NCBI GenBank assembly: GCA_003045895.1
Contig: PZPC01000042.1
Location: 1-42,132 of the forward strand
DNA length: 42,132 nucleotides
Reading direction: 5' to 3'
DNA from: Bacteroidota bacterium
GTDB lineage: Bacteria > Bacteroidota > Bacteroidia > Chitinophagales > Saprospiraceae
Shown: positions 14,622-23,488 of the stretch, in pieces
How the letters are laid out: every line of letters begins with the position of its first letter
How positions within the stretch are numbered: position 1 is the first letter of the stretch
Position numbers and translations under genes: made by a program
Notes under the pieces: model-generated
Databases searched by the model: none
What the model was told of the DNA's origin: nothing
Seen by the model: only the letters and a program-made list of their open reading frames with translations

Positions 14622-16331
14622 TCAGTGGGCTTGAAGGGGCAGTTGTTGGAAGATTTTATGTAAAAATACCTGCGTAATCAGATAGGTAGGCGCTACCCCG
14701 TCGAGCCCCAGGCTGCCGCTGGCCAGGGTGGAACCTGTTTCCAGGGGGTTGTCGGATGCGTAGTAGGCATAGCGCAGGACAACTTCCGGGCTGATGCTGT
14801 GGCGGATCTTGCTGGCCGATTGAATGGCTTTCTGGTAATGTGCGCCTTCCATTTCCAGGCCAATGGCCCGCCACGACGATTTGAGGAAGTAGCGCAGGAC
14901 ATCGCGATTCTGGAGGCTGGTGCCCAGCACGGTGATCATGGGGCCGGTGCAGACTTGTAAGCCGAGGTCATTGGCCAGGTCGGCAGTCGTCAGGTCGTTG
15001 TGGAAAGGGTAATTGTCGGCTGTCCCCTCAAAGACGTGTGCTGTAGGAACCATAATGTCTCCTTTATCACCCCGCAGGATGCCGGCTTTGCCCATAATGT
15101 TGATGGACTGTACGGGTAGGTTTTTGCGGTCAGCGACCAGCTCGTGGGGCCGCAGGAGTTCGTCGAGGGTTTCGTAGGCTTGTTCGCCAAAGGCATAATC
15201 CATGACGATCAGGACGGGAATTTGTGCGGCGTCTGCTGGTGCGGTCCAGTCGTAACGGCGGGGTACCTGCTTGATTTTGGCCAGGTCGAACAACTGTACC
15301 GATACATTGGTGCCACTGGTGTCATCCAGTTGGCGCATACCGTGCAGGCTGGCGTAGCGACTGACTTTTTGCCGCAGTTCGCCGTTTTCGGGCATACTCA
15401 GCAGGGGGAACAGTTCCTCGTGCGTTTTTTTAGGCAACAACTTTTGCAGGGCAGCCTCGGCGTAGAGGGAGTTCATCACGCTGTGGAGGTTGGCGCTGAT
15501 GATGTGGAGCGGCCGGCCTTCCAGCTTGTTGTCGTAGATGGCTTGCTTGATGGCCTGCGCCCAGTGCTCGCCGTGCAGGTGGTGGCCGATCATTTCCCGC
15601 AGGGTGCTGGAAAAGCTGATCTCCCGGTCGTTTTTATCCCGTGCTTCTTCGCTGGAGAGCCGCCCCAGCCAGTAGGTGATGTGAAAGATGCTGTTGACGT
15701 TGTTGTCTTCGGCAAAGCGGCGGCAGGCCTCCACCGTTTCCTGGTAGGTGCGCCCCAGCAGGGTGCTCAGGTAGGTGTAGGCTACTTCCCGGTCGAATTC
15801 TTCGCCAGCGGCTTCCCGGCGCACAATTTCCTCCAGCATGCGCCATTCGCGCCGCTTTTCGGCCCGGTTGTTTTCGCTATTGCGCCGAATTTTCTCCGAC
15901 TCAATGTACATAAAGGTGAGGTGGGTGAGGATGTCGTAAATATCACTGCGGCCCCGCGTCATTTCAATGTACATCTCCTCCTGGTCGATGCGGTAAGCGT
16001 TGCGCCGCCGCTTGGGCGGAATAATGGGCTGGAAGGTCGCATTTTCGTACCCTTCGCGGGAAATGAGCTTGATGTAGCGGCATTCTTCGATGCCTTTAGG
16101 CAGCCGTTGGAAAATGTACAGCAGCCCATTGAGTTCTACCCGTTCGGGTTCGTTGATGCTGCCGTAAATTTCGGGCCGCAACTCCGTCAGTGCCTCGATC
16201 ATCGCTTCTCCGGAAACACCCAGTGGCTTGTAGCTGCCCCTGATGAGCAGGTGGCGCATGGCGATGTACAAGCGCTCAATGGCTGTCCGGCTGATTTGGG
16301 CGCGGGAACGGTGGAGCAGGTTCAAGGGCAT
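14622..16331 (-). CDS. DUF6909 family protein with nucleoside-phosphorylase-like C-terminal region
   Basis: 569 residues, cytoplasmic. The first about 350 residues are mostly helical and charged. From about 370 the sequence looks like an alpha/beta enzyme domain: IPVLIVMDYAFGEQAYETL (371-389), MGKAGILRGDKGDIMVPT (413-430), HVFEGTADNYPF, and GLEMEGAHY (491-499). The last resembles the MEG motif that binds ribose in MTA/SAH nucleosidases and purine nucleoside phosphorylases. I recognise the protein as DUF6909, known mainly from Bacteroidota. Enzyme activity on a nucleoside or nucleotide is a reasonable inference, not shown. It forms an operon with the acetyltransferase gene. It is divergent from glgC across 399 bp. 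Confidence 0.75.
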   Translation of the reverse strand: MPLNLLHRSRAQISRTAIERLYIAMRHLLIRGSYKPLGVSGEAMIEALTELRPEIYGSINEPERVELNGLLYIFQRLPKGIEECRYIKLISREGYENATFQPIIPPKRRRNAYRIDQEEMYIEMTRGRSDIYDILTHLTFMYIESEKIRRNSENNRAEKRREWRMLEEIVRREAAGEEFDREVAYTYLSTLLGRTYQETVEACRRFAEDNNVNSIFHITYWLGRLSSEEARDKNDREISFSSTLREMIGHHLHGEHWAQAIKQAIYDNKLEGRPLHIISANLHSVMNSLYAEAALQKLLPKKTHEELFPLLSMPENGELRQKVSRYASLHGMRQLDDTSGTNVSVQLFDLAKIKQVPRRYDWTAPADAAQIPVLIVMDYAFGEQAYETLDELLRPHELVADRKNLPVQSINIMGKAGILRGDKGDIMVPTAHVFEGTADNYPFHNDLTTADLANDLGLQVCTGPMITVLGTSLQNRDVLRYFLKSSWRAIGLEMEGAHYQKAIQSASKIRHSISPEVVLRYAYYASDNPLETGSTLASGSLGLDGVAPTYLITQVFLHKIFQQLPLQAH

Positions 16332-16730
16332 AGGAAGTTTTTTGACGAATGAGCGATGGTTACAAAGTAGGGCTGGCTTCCGGAAGCTATTAGCGGTGGT
16401 TAGTTATTAAATGACCGGACAACCCAAATAGTTTTCCCAAAAGTGCGAACAAAGTTAGCAAAAGGTTGGGATACCTGTACCGGGGCAAAATCAGCTGATT
16501 ATGAACAGCTGACCTGGAATGCCAACAGAAAAGGAGGAAAAACGCAAGATTTGTTAAACACCGGCAATAGAAAGGTGAAAAATTTTGCGAAAGACATCCC
16601 CGGCAATAGGATTGCTCCACATTTTTTATAACTTTCAACCTTTGTTTGGAAAACAGCTGTTAGCGGCTGTTTTTACACCCAAAAAAGGAACGGAACGCTG
16701 TTGTATTGAAAAAAAACACTTTTTATTATT
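16332..16730. other. Intergenic region between divergent DUF6909 and glgC genes
   Basis: 399 bp without a convincing gene. The only structures seen are AAACAGC (16651-16657) with GCTGTTT (16666-16672) followed by a short T run, which is a weak hairpin in the glgC leader, and a small CAGCTG...CAGCTG pair near 16491-16510. Promoters for both genes should lie here, but no strong match to the Bacteroidota -33/-7 pattern was found. Confidence 0.5.
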
Positions 16731-18008
16731 ATGATGAAGATAATCAGCCTTATTCTGGGAGGAGGAGCCGGTAGCCGCTTATTTCCACTTACCGAACAAA
16801 GATCGAAGCCCGCCGTACCCATTGGTGGGAAATACCGGTTGATTGATATTCCAATCTCCAATTGCCTGAATTCAGGCATTCGACGGATGTTCGTGCTCAC
16901 CCAGTACAACAGTGCTTCGCTCAACCAGCACGTCAAAAACACCTATATTTTTGATTCCTTCAGCCATGGCTTTGTCGATATTTTGGCAGCAGAGCAGACC
17001 CTGAACAGCAACGAATGGTTCCAGGGTACAGCCGACGCCGTGCGCCAGAGTATGCACCACCTGCGCAACCATGATCACGACTACGTGATGATCCTCTCCG
17101 GTGACCAGCTCTATCAGATGGACCTCAAGGGGTTTGCAGAGTACCACGTCGCCCAAAATGCGGACCTGACCATCGCCACCATTCCCGTGACGGACAAGGA
17201 CGCATCCGGTTTTGGTATTCTCAAGCAGAACGACAAGGAGATGATCGAAAGTTTTGTCGAGAAACCTTCTAAAGATATGTTGTCGGAGTGGACGTCGCCG
17301 GTAGCCGACCAGTACGCCAAACAAGGCAAACACTGGCTCGCCTCCATGGGCATCTATATTTTTTCGCGCACTTTCCTGGAGCGTTTATTTGACGAAAATC
17401 CGGATGCGACCGATTTTGGCAAGGAAATCATACCCTACGCCATCAACAATGCCTTCCGGGTAGCGAGTTTCTCCTACGGCGGCTACTGGGAAGATATTGG
17501 AACCATCCGCTCGTTCTTCGATGCGAATATCGCCCTGACCGAGCCCGTTCCTGCTTTTAATATGTTCGACAACGAGGATCGCATTTATACGCGTCCGCGG
17601 ATGCTGGCGCCTTCCAAGGTTTTCGGTACCTTCTTCAACCAGTCGATCATTGCGGAAGGGTGTATTATCCACGCCCGCCAAATCGACCATGCCATTATCG
17701 GCCTGCGTTCCCGCATTGGTGTCGGCACGGAGGTGTCCAACACCATTGTGATGGGCAATGACTATTACGAAACGATCAAGGAACTGGAAGACCTCAATGG
17801 GAAACCAGCCATGGGTATTGGGGAGAATTGCTACATCCGCAATGCTATTCTCGACAAGGACTGCCGCATCGGTAACAATGTGCGTATCCATGGCAGCGCT
17901 GCCCTGGAAGAGTTTTCGACCGATACTTACGTGATCAAGGATGGCATCATTGTGGTCAAGAAAGGGGCCGTCATTGCCGACGGAACCAAGATTGGCTTAC
18001 TGAGCTAA
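16731..18008 (+). CDS. glgC: Glucose-1-phosphate adenylyltransferase (ADP-glucose pyrophosphorylase)
   Basis: 425 residues. It makes ADP-glucose from glucose-1-phosphate and ATP, the committed step of bacterial glycogen synthesis. The N-terminal nucleotidyltransferase domain has the signature GGGAGSRLFPLTEQRSKPAV (10-29), GGKYRLIDIPISNCLNSGI, the substrate-binding region IVEKP-like SFVEKPSK, and GGYWEDIGTI. The C-terminal part is a left-handed beta-helix (LRSRIGVGTEVSNTIVMGNDYYE, CYIRNAILDKDCRIGNNVRI). Length matches the family (about 420-430). The start could be M1 or M2 of MMKIISL. A strong hairpin follows the stop. It is probably a single-gene unit. Confidence 0.96.
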   Translation: MMKIISLILGGGAGSRLFPLTEQRSKPAVPIGGKYRLIDIPISNCLNSGIRRMFVLTQYNSASLNQHVKNTYIFDSFSHGFVDILAAEQTLNSNEWFQGTADAVRQSMHHLRNHDHDYVMILSGDQLYQMDLKGFAEYHVAQNADLTIATIPVTDKDASGFGILKQNDKEMIESFVEKPSKDMLSEWTSPVADQYAKQGKHWLASMGIYIFSRTFLERLFDENPDATDFGKEIIPYAINNAFRVASFSYGGYWEDIGTIRSFFDANIALTEPVPAFNMFDNEDRIYTRPRMLAPSKVFGTFFNQSIIAEGCIIHARQIDHAIIGLRSRIGVGTEVSNTIVMGNDYYETIKELEDLNGKPAMGIGENCYIRNAILDKDCRIGNNVRIHGSAALEEFSTDTYVIKDGIIVVKKGAVIADGTKIGLLS

Positions 18009-18025
18009 GCTAACTCGCTAAAATA

Positions 18026-18068
18026 AAAAGCGGGTCAATTGCACAATGGTGTAATTGACCCGCTTTTT
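18026..18068. terminator. Bidirectional terminator between glgC and rpoD
   Basis: AAAAGCGGGTCAATTGCAC pairs with GTGTAATTGACCCGCTTTT across a 4-nt loop (one wobble/mismatch). An A run on one side and a T run on the other allow it to work in both directions. It lies between the convergent glgC and sigma factor genes. Confidence 0.93.
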
Positions 18069-18101
18069 TGTGTACCTGCCCGCAGGAAGGTGGCCAAAAA
18101 C

Positions 18102-18971
18102 TTAGGCGCCCAAATAATGCTTGAGCAACTTGCTGCGATTCGCCGACCGCAACTTGTTGATGGCTTTGTCTTTAATCTGGCGAACCCGCTCGCGGGTCAG
18201 GCCAAATTTGTCGCCAATGTCTTCCAGCGACATGGGGTGCTCAACGCCAATACCGAAGTACAATTTGATCACGTCACACTGCCGTTCGGTCAGGGTCGAC
18301 AGGGAGCGTTCGATCTCCCGCCGCAGGGATTCCCGGTATTCCAGGGCTGCATCCGTATCGGGGGTAGCCGTGTTTTCCAGTACGTCGAGCAAGCTATTGT
18401 CTTCGCCTTCCACAAAAGGAGCGTCCATGGATACGTGCCGGGCGGCTACGCCGAGGGTCGTCTCCACTTCTTCGGTAGGAATCTCCAACTGCTCGGCGAG
18501 TTCTTCGGGCGACGGTTCGCGCTCAAACTCCTGTTCCAATTCCGAAAACGCCTTGTTGATTTTATTTAAAGAGCCTACTTTATTCAGCGGCAAGCGCACA
18601 ATGCGCGACTGCTCGGCCAGGGCTTGTAGGATCGACTGGCGGATCCACCACACGGCGTAGGAGATAAATTTGAATCCGCGGGTTTCGTCAAACCGTTGGG
18701 CGGCTTTGATGAGACCTAAATTGCCTTCGTTGATCAAATCGCTCAAGGAAAGCCCCTGGTTTTGGTATTGTTTTGCCACCGAAACGACGAAACGTAAGTT
18801 GGCTTTGGTCAATTTTTCCAACGCTGCCTGATCACCTTGTTTGATCCGCTTGGCCAGTTCAACCTCCTCTTCCGGAGTCAAAAGGTCCACTTTGCCAATT
18901 TCCTGCAAGTATTTCTCCAGAGATTGGCTCTCGCGGTTCGTTATTGATTTTGTGATCTTTAGTTGTCTCAT
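18102..18971 (-). CDS. rpoD: Primary RNA polymerase sigma factor (sigma-70, short Bacteroidota form)
   Basis: 289 residues, the usual length of the Bacteroidota housekeeping sigma factor, which lacks the long region 1.1 and the non-conserved insert. Region 1.2 is [20 protein letters not shown]. Region 2 is [20 protein letters not shown]...[18 protein letters not shown] with [17 protein letters not shown]. Region 3 is [16 protein letters not shown]. Region 4 is [20 protein letters not shown] with the helix-turn-helix [23 protein letters not shown]. It directs core polymerase to TTTG/TAnnTTTG promoters. It converges with glgC on a shared terminator. A terminator-like hairpin lies 42-66 nt upstream of its start codon. 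Confidence 0.96.
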   Translation of the reverse strand: MRQLKITKSITNRESQSLEKYLQEIGKVDLLTPEEEVELAKRIKQGDQAALEKLTKANLRFVVSVAKQYQNQGLSLSDLINEGNLGLIKAAQRFDETRGFKFISYAVWWIRQSILQALAEQSRIVRLPLNKVGSLNKINKAFSELEQEFEREPSPEELAEQLEIPTEEVETTLGVAARHVSMDAPFVEGEDNSLLDVLENTATPDTDAALEYRESLRREIERSLSTLTERQCDVIKLYFGIGVEHPMSLEDIGDKFGLTRERVRQIKDKAINKLRSANRSKLLKHYLGA

Positions 18972-19000
18972 CTATTTAACCTCGTTTATTGTCTTTTTGG

Positions 19001-19037
19001 AAAATAAAAAACCCGCCTTGTACACTTAACAAGTCGG
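19001..19037 (-). promoter_or_regulatory. Terminator-like hairpin in the rpoD leader
   Basis: Read on the minus strand, CCGACTTGT (19037-19029) pairs with ACAAGGCGG (19021-19013) at 8 of 9 positions across a 7-nt loop. TTTTTTATTTT follows directly (19011-19001). This is a classical intrinsic terminator layout, only about 30-65 nt upstream of the rpoD start. No minus-strand gene lies immediately upstream for it to terminate, so it may be an attenuator. Confidence 0.6.
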
Positions 19038-19398
19038 ATTTAATAGGGTATTAAACTATTCAGCCGGCAAAATATCCAAGAACCAAAGTAGAGGGGAGGA
19101 TATTTTTGGGTTTACCATTGCTTGCTGCTGATTTATTATCAAATAAATAATAAGAATGCAAAAATACGCTCAAAACCGCTATTTGTCAAGCGTCCAGCAT
19201 TTTTTATTACCTGTAAGTGTTTAACAATTTGGTTTTAGGAATAGTTGTGCTATTTATTATTATTCAAGAATTTCCACATATACTGTTTAAAGATTTGGAA
19301 AAGCGAATGGATTCTCTTTTATTGTGCGAGGCATTAATTGAACCAGCCAGCAAAGATTTGCCGTGGTAACCGCCTCTATTTAATTCAAGCCCTGACGT
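19038..19398. other. Intergenic A+T-rich region between rpoD and START-like gene
   Basis: 361 bp of A+T-rich sequence separating divergent genes. No open frame of note, RNA gene or repeat was found. It should contain the rpoD promoter (leftward) and the promoter of the START-like gene (rightward), but I cannot place either with confidence. Confidence 0.4.
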
Positions 19399-19779
19399 AT
19401 GAACCGAGTAAAATTTACGGTTGAATTTATTTTCCGTGCTTCGCCGGGCATTTTGTACAATTTCTTGTCTACTCCGGCTTGTCTAACTCGCTGGTTTTGT
19501 GATGAAGTAGACATCAATGACCGGGAGTTTACCTTCTTCTGGAGTGGTGCTGCCGAAACCGCTGAATTGATCGAAGACATTGAAAACGAACTGCTCCGTT
19601 TCCATTGGGAAGAAGCGGAGGATGAGAAAGAATACCTGGAGTTTAAGCTCTACAAGTCGCCGGTAACCGACGAAACGGTTTTGGAGGTCACCGACTACTG
19701 TGACGAAGACGACCTGACCGATCAACGCCAGTTGTGGATGTCGCAAATTGAGCGGTTGCGCCAGGAAACGGGCGGCTAG
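19399..19779 (+). CDS. START-like (SRPBCC fold) domain protein
   Basis: 126 residues forming one START/SRPBCC-like domain. The N-terminal strand KFTVEFIFRASPGILYNFLS is followed by the TPACLTRWFCDEVDI segment typical of AHSA1-like proteins. Beta strands (REFTFFWSGAAETAELIED, LLRFHWEEA, YLEFKLYKSP, TVLEVTDYCDEDD) follow, then a closing helix (LWMSQIERLRQETGG). Members bind hydrophobic ligands or partner proteins in the cytoplasm; the function of this Bacteroidota branch is unknown. It is acidic and appears to be a single-gene unit. Confidence 0.85.
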   Translation: MNRVKFTVEFIFRASPGILYNFLSTPACLTRWFCDEVDINDREFTFFWSGAAETAELIEDIENELLRFHWEEAEDEKEYLEFKLYKSPVTDETVLEVTDYCDEDDLTDQRQLWMSQIERLRQETGG

Positions 19780-19904
19780 GATCGTCCTTTTGTCTCCGCA
19801 CCATCATTTTCTTTAAGCTACCCGCGCCAGGCGGTGTGGCATTCCTTAGACACCCCCTTTTTACGACTTACCTGCTGACCACCTGTTTCGGGTGGTAGCG
19901 GGTA

Positions 19905-22265
19905 TTACCGCACCAGTTCCGGAAACCGCTGCCAATCTGCTTCCTGGGGCAAGCGCAGGGGTTCCTGCTGTCCCGACCATTTAAAAATCGAGAGGAGTTC
20001 ACCCTGGACCTCCAGCCGGATGGTCGTGAATTCGCCTTTGGCGGGCACCATGCCCAGGGGGGGCTCCAGCAGAATGGTGCCGGGTTGCAGCACCACCACT
20101 TTCTTTTCCCCACTACTCATCCGCGTGCCGTTGCGGGTGTCGACCCGCTCCCAACGCAGCATCACTTCGGCTGCGGAAGGGTGGTCAGAGATGATCGCCA
20201 ACTCCGGCGACCGGGCGTCTCCTACGGCAGCGGCCACAATAGGCGCATAGAGGTTGGCCAGCTCCTGGAAAAGCACCTTGGGCCGCCCATAGTAGTCGAT
20301 GGCCGACCACGACGGTGCCGGCCAGCAGTCGTTCAGTTGCCAGAAAGTCGTACCCATACAGTAGCCCCACCGCAGGCGGTGCGAGAGGATGGCCCGTCGG
20401 ATGCCTTCGTATTGTACCATCTGCGACTGGTAGACGAAGTCGGGGAAGTTCGTTGCGGGCTGGCCGTACTTTTTGGTAAATTTCCCAATCAGGCCATTGC
20501 CAATGTAGCTCTTCTGGTGGTGGGCCATCACGGGGCTATCCAACGACCACTCGCTGCTGTCGGCAAAGCTGGCGATGGTCTCCATATCGGGAAAAGACTG
20601 GAAGCCATATTCGTTCATGTAGCGGCCGACGGTGGTTTCGTAGCCGGAAAAATCATCGGGCCCGTGCCATACCCCCCAATAGTGGAGGCTGCCACGGCCC
20701 ATATCCGCAGCTTTGTGCCAGGAACTGGTGGGGGTGGTGTGGGAATAGGGCCGGTCGGGATCTTCCTCGGCCAGAATACCGGGGATCAGGTTCTGAAAAA
20801 GATCGTCGTAACTCTGGAACATGGCATCGTTGTTTTTGCCATGGATGCCGTATTTCAATTGCCAGCCCCAGTTTTTCATCGCGAGGAATACCTCGTTGTT
20901 GCCACACCATTGGATAATCGAGGGGTGGTTGCGCAGGCGCCGGATATTTTCGCGCACTTCGGCCACGACATTGTCGGCAAACGCGGGAAAAGAAGGGTAG
21001 GCAGCACAGGCAAACATGAAGTCTTGCCAAACCATCAGACCCAGTGAATCGCACTGGTCGTAGAAGTGTTCGTCTTCGTAAATACCACCTCCCCAGACCC
21101 GCACCAGGTTGAAATGAGCGGCCTGGCATTGCTGCAGCAGGGTGGTCTTTTGCTCGGGCGTGATCCGCGTAAGCACCGCATCCTGCGGGATATAGCTGGC
21201 GCCTTTGGTGAAGATGGCCCGCCCGTTGATCTTGAAGAAAAAGCTGATGCCGTAGGCGTCGTCCTGCTGCACGAGCTCCACGGTGCGCAGGCCGATCTTG
21301 CGCTCGTGGGTGGCGATCAGCTCGCCGTCGCGCCAGAGTTCGCACACCAGGTGGTAGCGGTAGGCTTCTCCGTGGCCGTTGGGCCACCAGCGGCGTGGGC
21401 GGTCAATCGTGAAGTCGAAATTTACCACCTGCTCGTCGGCCATGAGGGGGCGCTTGGCGTAAAACTGGCCATTCTCCACCCCGCGCACCCGCAATTCGTA
21501 CTGGCCGGGGGTCGTGCGGTTCAGTTGTACGGCTACCCGAACCTTGGCTACTTCCGGCGTGATGGATGCTGTATAGTATTGTACATCCTCGATGCAGGCG
21601 TGCTCCCAGCTTTCCAAAAATACCGGCCGCCAGATGCCTATGGTAACCAGGCGCAGGCCCCAGTCCCAACCAAACTGAAACTGGGCCTTGCGGGCAAAGT
21701 TGGCCAGGCGGGGTTCGCCGGTGTCATTGACCGAAGTTTTGTGGAGGGGGTAGGGGAAGGCCTCGATTTCTGCCCGCAAAGCCTGCAGCGGTGCCGTAAA
21801 AGCAACCCGCAGCTGGTTGGTGCCCGCCCGCAGCAGCGCCGTGACGGGCACTTGCCAGGAACGGAACATGTTGTCCGCCGTCAGGATGAGGGAATCATTG
21901 AGGTACACCTGGGCGTAGGTGTCCAGGCCCCGGAAATCCAGCTGGTAAGTGCGGTTGCTGTCCAACGTGGGGACTTCCCAATCGAGGAGGTATTCCCAGT
22001 TCCGTTCACCCACCCACTGGGCCTGGTCTTCGTTGGTGCCGTAGTAGGGGTCGGGCAGCAGGCCGCTGCGAATCAGTTCTTCCTGTACCATACCCGGCAC
22101 CTTGGTGGGGATAGCGTGGGCTTCGGGAAATTCCTGGGCCCGCAGCTGCCAGTTCTGGTCCAGTGCTATACGTTCGTAGTTTTGTGCCATCGTTGGGGTT
22201 GCTGCTAATGCTGACAAAAAGAGCAGGCCAAGCTGCCCCGCCCATTTTAAGAACCGTGTTTTCAT
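19905..22265 (-). CDS. Beta-mannosidase, glycoside hydrolase family 2
   Basis: 786 residues with a signal peptide ending near TPTMAQ (residue 28), so probably periplasmic. The N-terminal GH2 sugar-binding domain (about 30-215, VPGMVQEELIRSGLLPDPYYG) is followed by an Ig-like domain. The catalytic TIM barrel begins about 350 with FTKGASYIPQDA and FNLVRVWGGGIYEDE, hallmarks of beta-mannosidases. The acid/base Glu is E458 in WCGNNE; the nucleophile is E552 in NEYGFQS. It removes terminal beta-linked mannose (mannan or N-glycan fragments). It is slightly shorter than many homologues (about 830-880). No transport or regulatory genes for glycan use (SusC/D) lie next to it. It is divergent from fabI with an 83-bp gap. 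Confidence 0.93.
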   Translation of the reverse strand: MKTRFLKWAGQLGLLFLSALAATPTMAQNYERIALDQNWQLRAQEFPEAHAIPTKVPGMVQEELIRSGLLPDPYYGTNEDQAQWVGERNWEYLLDWEVPTLDSNRTYQLDFRGLDTYAQVYLNDSLILTADNMFRSWQVPVTALLRAGTNQLRVAFTAPLQALRAEIEAFPYPLHKTSVNDTGEPRLANFARKAQFQFGWDWGLRLVTIGIWRPVFLESWEHACIEDVQYYTASITPEVAKVRVAVQLNRTTPGQYELRVRGVENGQFYAKRPLMADEQVVNFDFTIDRPRRWWPNGHGEAYRYHLVCELWRDGELIATHERKIGLRTVELVQQDDAYGISFFFKINGRAIFTKGASYIPQDAVLTRITPEQKTTLLQQCQAAHFNLVRVWGGGIYEDEHFYDQCDSLGLMVWQDFMFACAAYPSFPAFADNVVAEVRENIRRLRNHPSIIQWCGNNEVFLAMKNWGWQLKYGIHGKNNDAMFQSYDDLFQNLIPGILAEEDPDRPYSHTTPTSSWHKAADMGRGSLHYWGVWHGPDDFSGYETTVGRYMNEYGFQSFPDMETIASFADSSEWSLDSPVMAHHQKSYIGNGLIGKFTKKYGQPATNFPDFVYQSQMVQYEGIRRAILSHRLRWGYCMGTTFWQLNDCWPAPSWSAIDYYGRPKVLFQELANLYAPIVAAAVGDARSPELAIISDHPSAAEVMLRWERVDTRNGTRMSSGEKKVVVLQPGTILLEPPLGMVPAKGEFTTIRLEVQGELLSIFKWSGQQEPLRLPQEADWQRFPELVR

Positions 22266-22294
22266 GCGGTAATATAGGAAGAGGTTATTTTATT

Positions 22295-22302
22295 TACCTT
22301 TG
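22295..22302 (+). promoter_or_regulatory. Bacteroidota -7 promoter box for fabI
   Basis: TACCTTTG matches the TAnnTTTG consensus of Bacteroidota housekeeping promoters. It lies 46 nt upstream of the fabI ATG. A clear -33 TTTG is not seen at the usual distance. Confidence 0.55.
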
Positions 22303-22348
22303 CTCCGCAAAAATATTATAAAAATCAATCCTTCAACTTAGGTAAAAT

Positions 22349-23152
22349 ATGGCAAATCAGCTACTAGCCGGCAAACGCGGCATTATCTCCGGTGCACTAG
22401 ATGAACAATCCATCGCTTGGAAGGTGGCCGAACGCTGTGTAGAAGAAGGCGCCCAGATCGTTCTGACCAACGCTCCCGTCGCCATGCGTTTCGGTGAAAT
22501 CAACAAATTGAGCGAAAAGCTCGGCGCGGAAATCATCCCTGCCGATGCCACCAGTATGGAAGACCTGGACAACCTGGTCACCAAAAGCCAGGATATCCTG
22601 GGCGGTAAGCTCGACTTCGTGCTGCACTCCATCGGCATGTCGGTCAACGTACGCAAGAACCGACCCTACACCGATCTCAAGCACGACTGGATGCTGAAAA
22701 CGTTTGACGTCTCAGCCATCTCTTTCCACAAAATGATGCAGGTGCTCTGGCAGCAGGATGCCATGAACGACTGGGGATCCATCCTGGCCCTGAGCTACAT
22801 CGCCGCTCAGCGCACCTTCCCCGACTACAGCGAAATGGCCGAAAGCAAGGCCCTGCTCGAAAGCTTCGCCCGCAGTTTCGGCTACCACTTTGGCGAACGC
22901 AACAAGGTGCGCGTGAACACCATCAGCCAGTCGCCCACCATGACCACCGCTGGCCAGGGCGTGAAAGGATTTACCGAATTCTTTAACTACGCCGACAAAA
23001 TGTCGCCCCTCGGCAACGCAACCGCCGGCGCCTGTGCCGACTACTGCGTGCAGCTCTTCAGCGACCTCAGCCGCTACGTGACCATGCAGAACCTCTTCCA
23101 CGACGGCGGGTTCTCCAGCATGGGCATGAATCCTAAGTTGTTGGAGGGGTAA
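22349..23152 (+). CDS. fabI: Enoyl-[acyl-carrier-protein] reductase (NADH), FabI
   Basis: 267 residues. It catalyses the last reduction in each cycle of type II fatty acid elongation (trans-2-enoyl-ACP to acyl-ACP). The short-chain reductase fold begins LLAGKRGIISGALDEQSIAWKVA, the FabI form of the nucleotide loop (G-x5-SIAW). VLHSIGMSV follows strand 4. The catalytic residues are visible as Y150 and Y160-x6-K167 (LALSYIAAQRTFPDYSEMAESK). The NKVRVNTISQSPTMTTAG stretch is the substrate-binding loop region. It is the triclosan-target family. The two palindromic elements after the stop probably end the transcript. Confidence 0.96.
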   Translation: MANQLLAGKRGIISGALDEQSIAWKVAERCVEEGAQIVLTNAPVAMRFGEINKLSEKLGAEIIPADATSMEDLDNLVTKSQDILGGKLDFVLHSIGMSVNVRKNRPYTDLKHDWMLKTFDVSAISFHKMMQVLWQQDAMNDWGSILALSYIAAQRTFPDYSEMAESKALLESFARSFGYHFGERNKVRVNTISQSPTMTTAGQGVKGFTEFFNYADKMSPLGNATAGACADYCVQLFSDLSRYVTMQNLFHDGGFSSMGMNPKLLEG

Positions 23153-23193
23153 AATACGTGTCGGACACCTCCAAGGTGTCCGACACGTATTTT
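23151..23193. repeat. Palindromic hairpin element, copy 4 (after fabI)
   Basis: Perfect palindrome of 20-nt arms (AAAATACGTGTCGGACACCT) around CCA, overlapping the fabI stop codon. The flanking A and T runs make this copy look like a bidirectional intrinsic terminator. Confidence 0.88.
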
Positions 23194-23210
23194 AGGTTTT
23201 GGAGGGGTGG

Positions 23211-23247
23211 ATACGTGTCGGACACCTCGAAGGTGTCCGAGACGTAT
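23211..23247. repeat. Palindromic hairpin element, copy 5
   Basis: ATACGTGTCGGACACCTCGA followed by the complementary arm, with a single mismatch (GAGACG instead of GACACG). It lies 17 nt after copy 4 in direct tandem. Confidence 0.85.
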
Positions 23248-23452
23248 CGGACCCATCGTACAAGTTTTAGTGCAATTTAAGCCCTTTATTTGATTTTCAC
23301 AAAGGCAACCGGGCTGAAAACCGTCGCTACGCCAGCCTTCCTTTGCCTTGCCACACCGCCTGCTTAACCAACTGTTTTGGTTAAGCACCCCTGCCATTTT
23401 TATAAAAAATGGCAACCTTCTGTCGCAAAAGCCGTATACCCTACAAATATAT

Positions 23453-23460
23453 TATATTTG
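23453..23460 (+). promoter_or_regulatory. Possible -7 box for the response regulator gene
   Basis: TATATTTG matches TAnnTTTG and lies 28 nt upstream of the ATG at 23489. No good -33 box was found. Confidence 0.4.
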
Positions 23461-23488
23461 TATTCCTTATCCCCAACCGCCATACACT

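Noticed and set aside
15144-16352. 402-codon plus-strand frame opposite the DUF6909 gene
   Set aside because: Antisense shadow; the minus-strand protein carries recognised family motifs.
20085-22208. Long plus-strand frames opposite the beta-mannosidase gene
   Set aside because: Antisense shadows of a complete GH2 enzyme with both catalytic glutamates.
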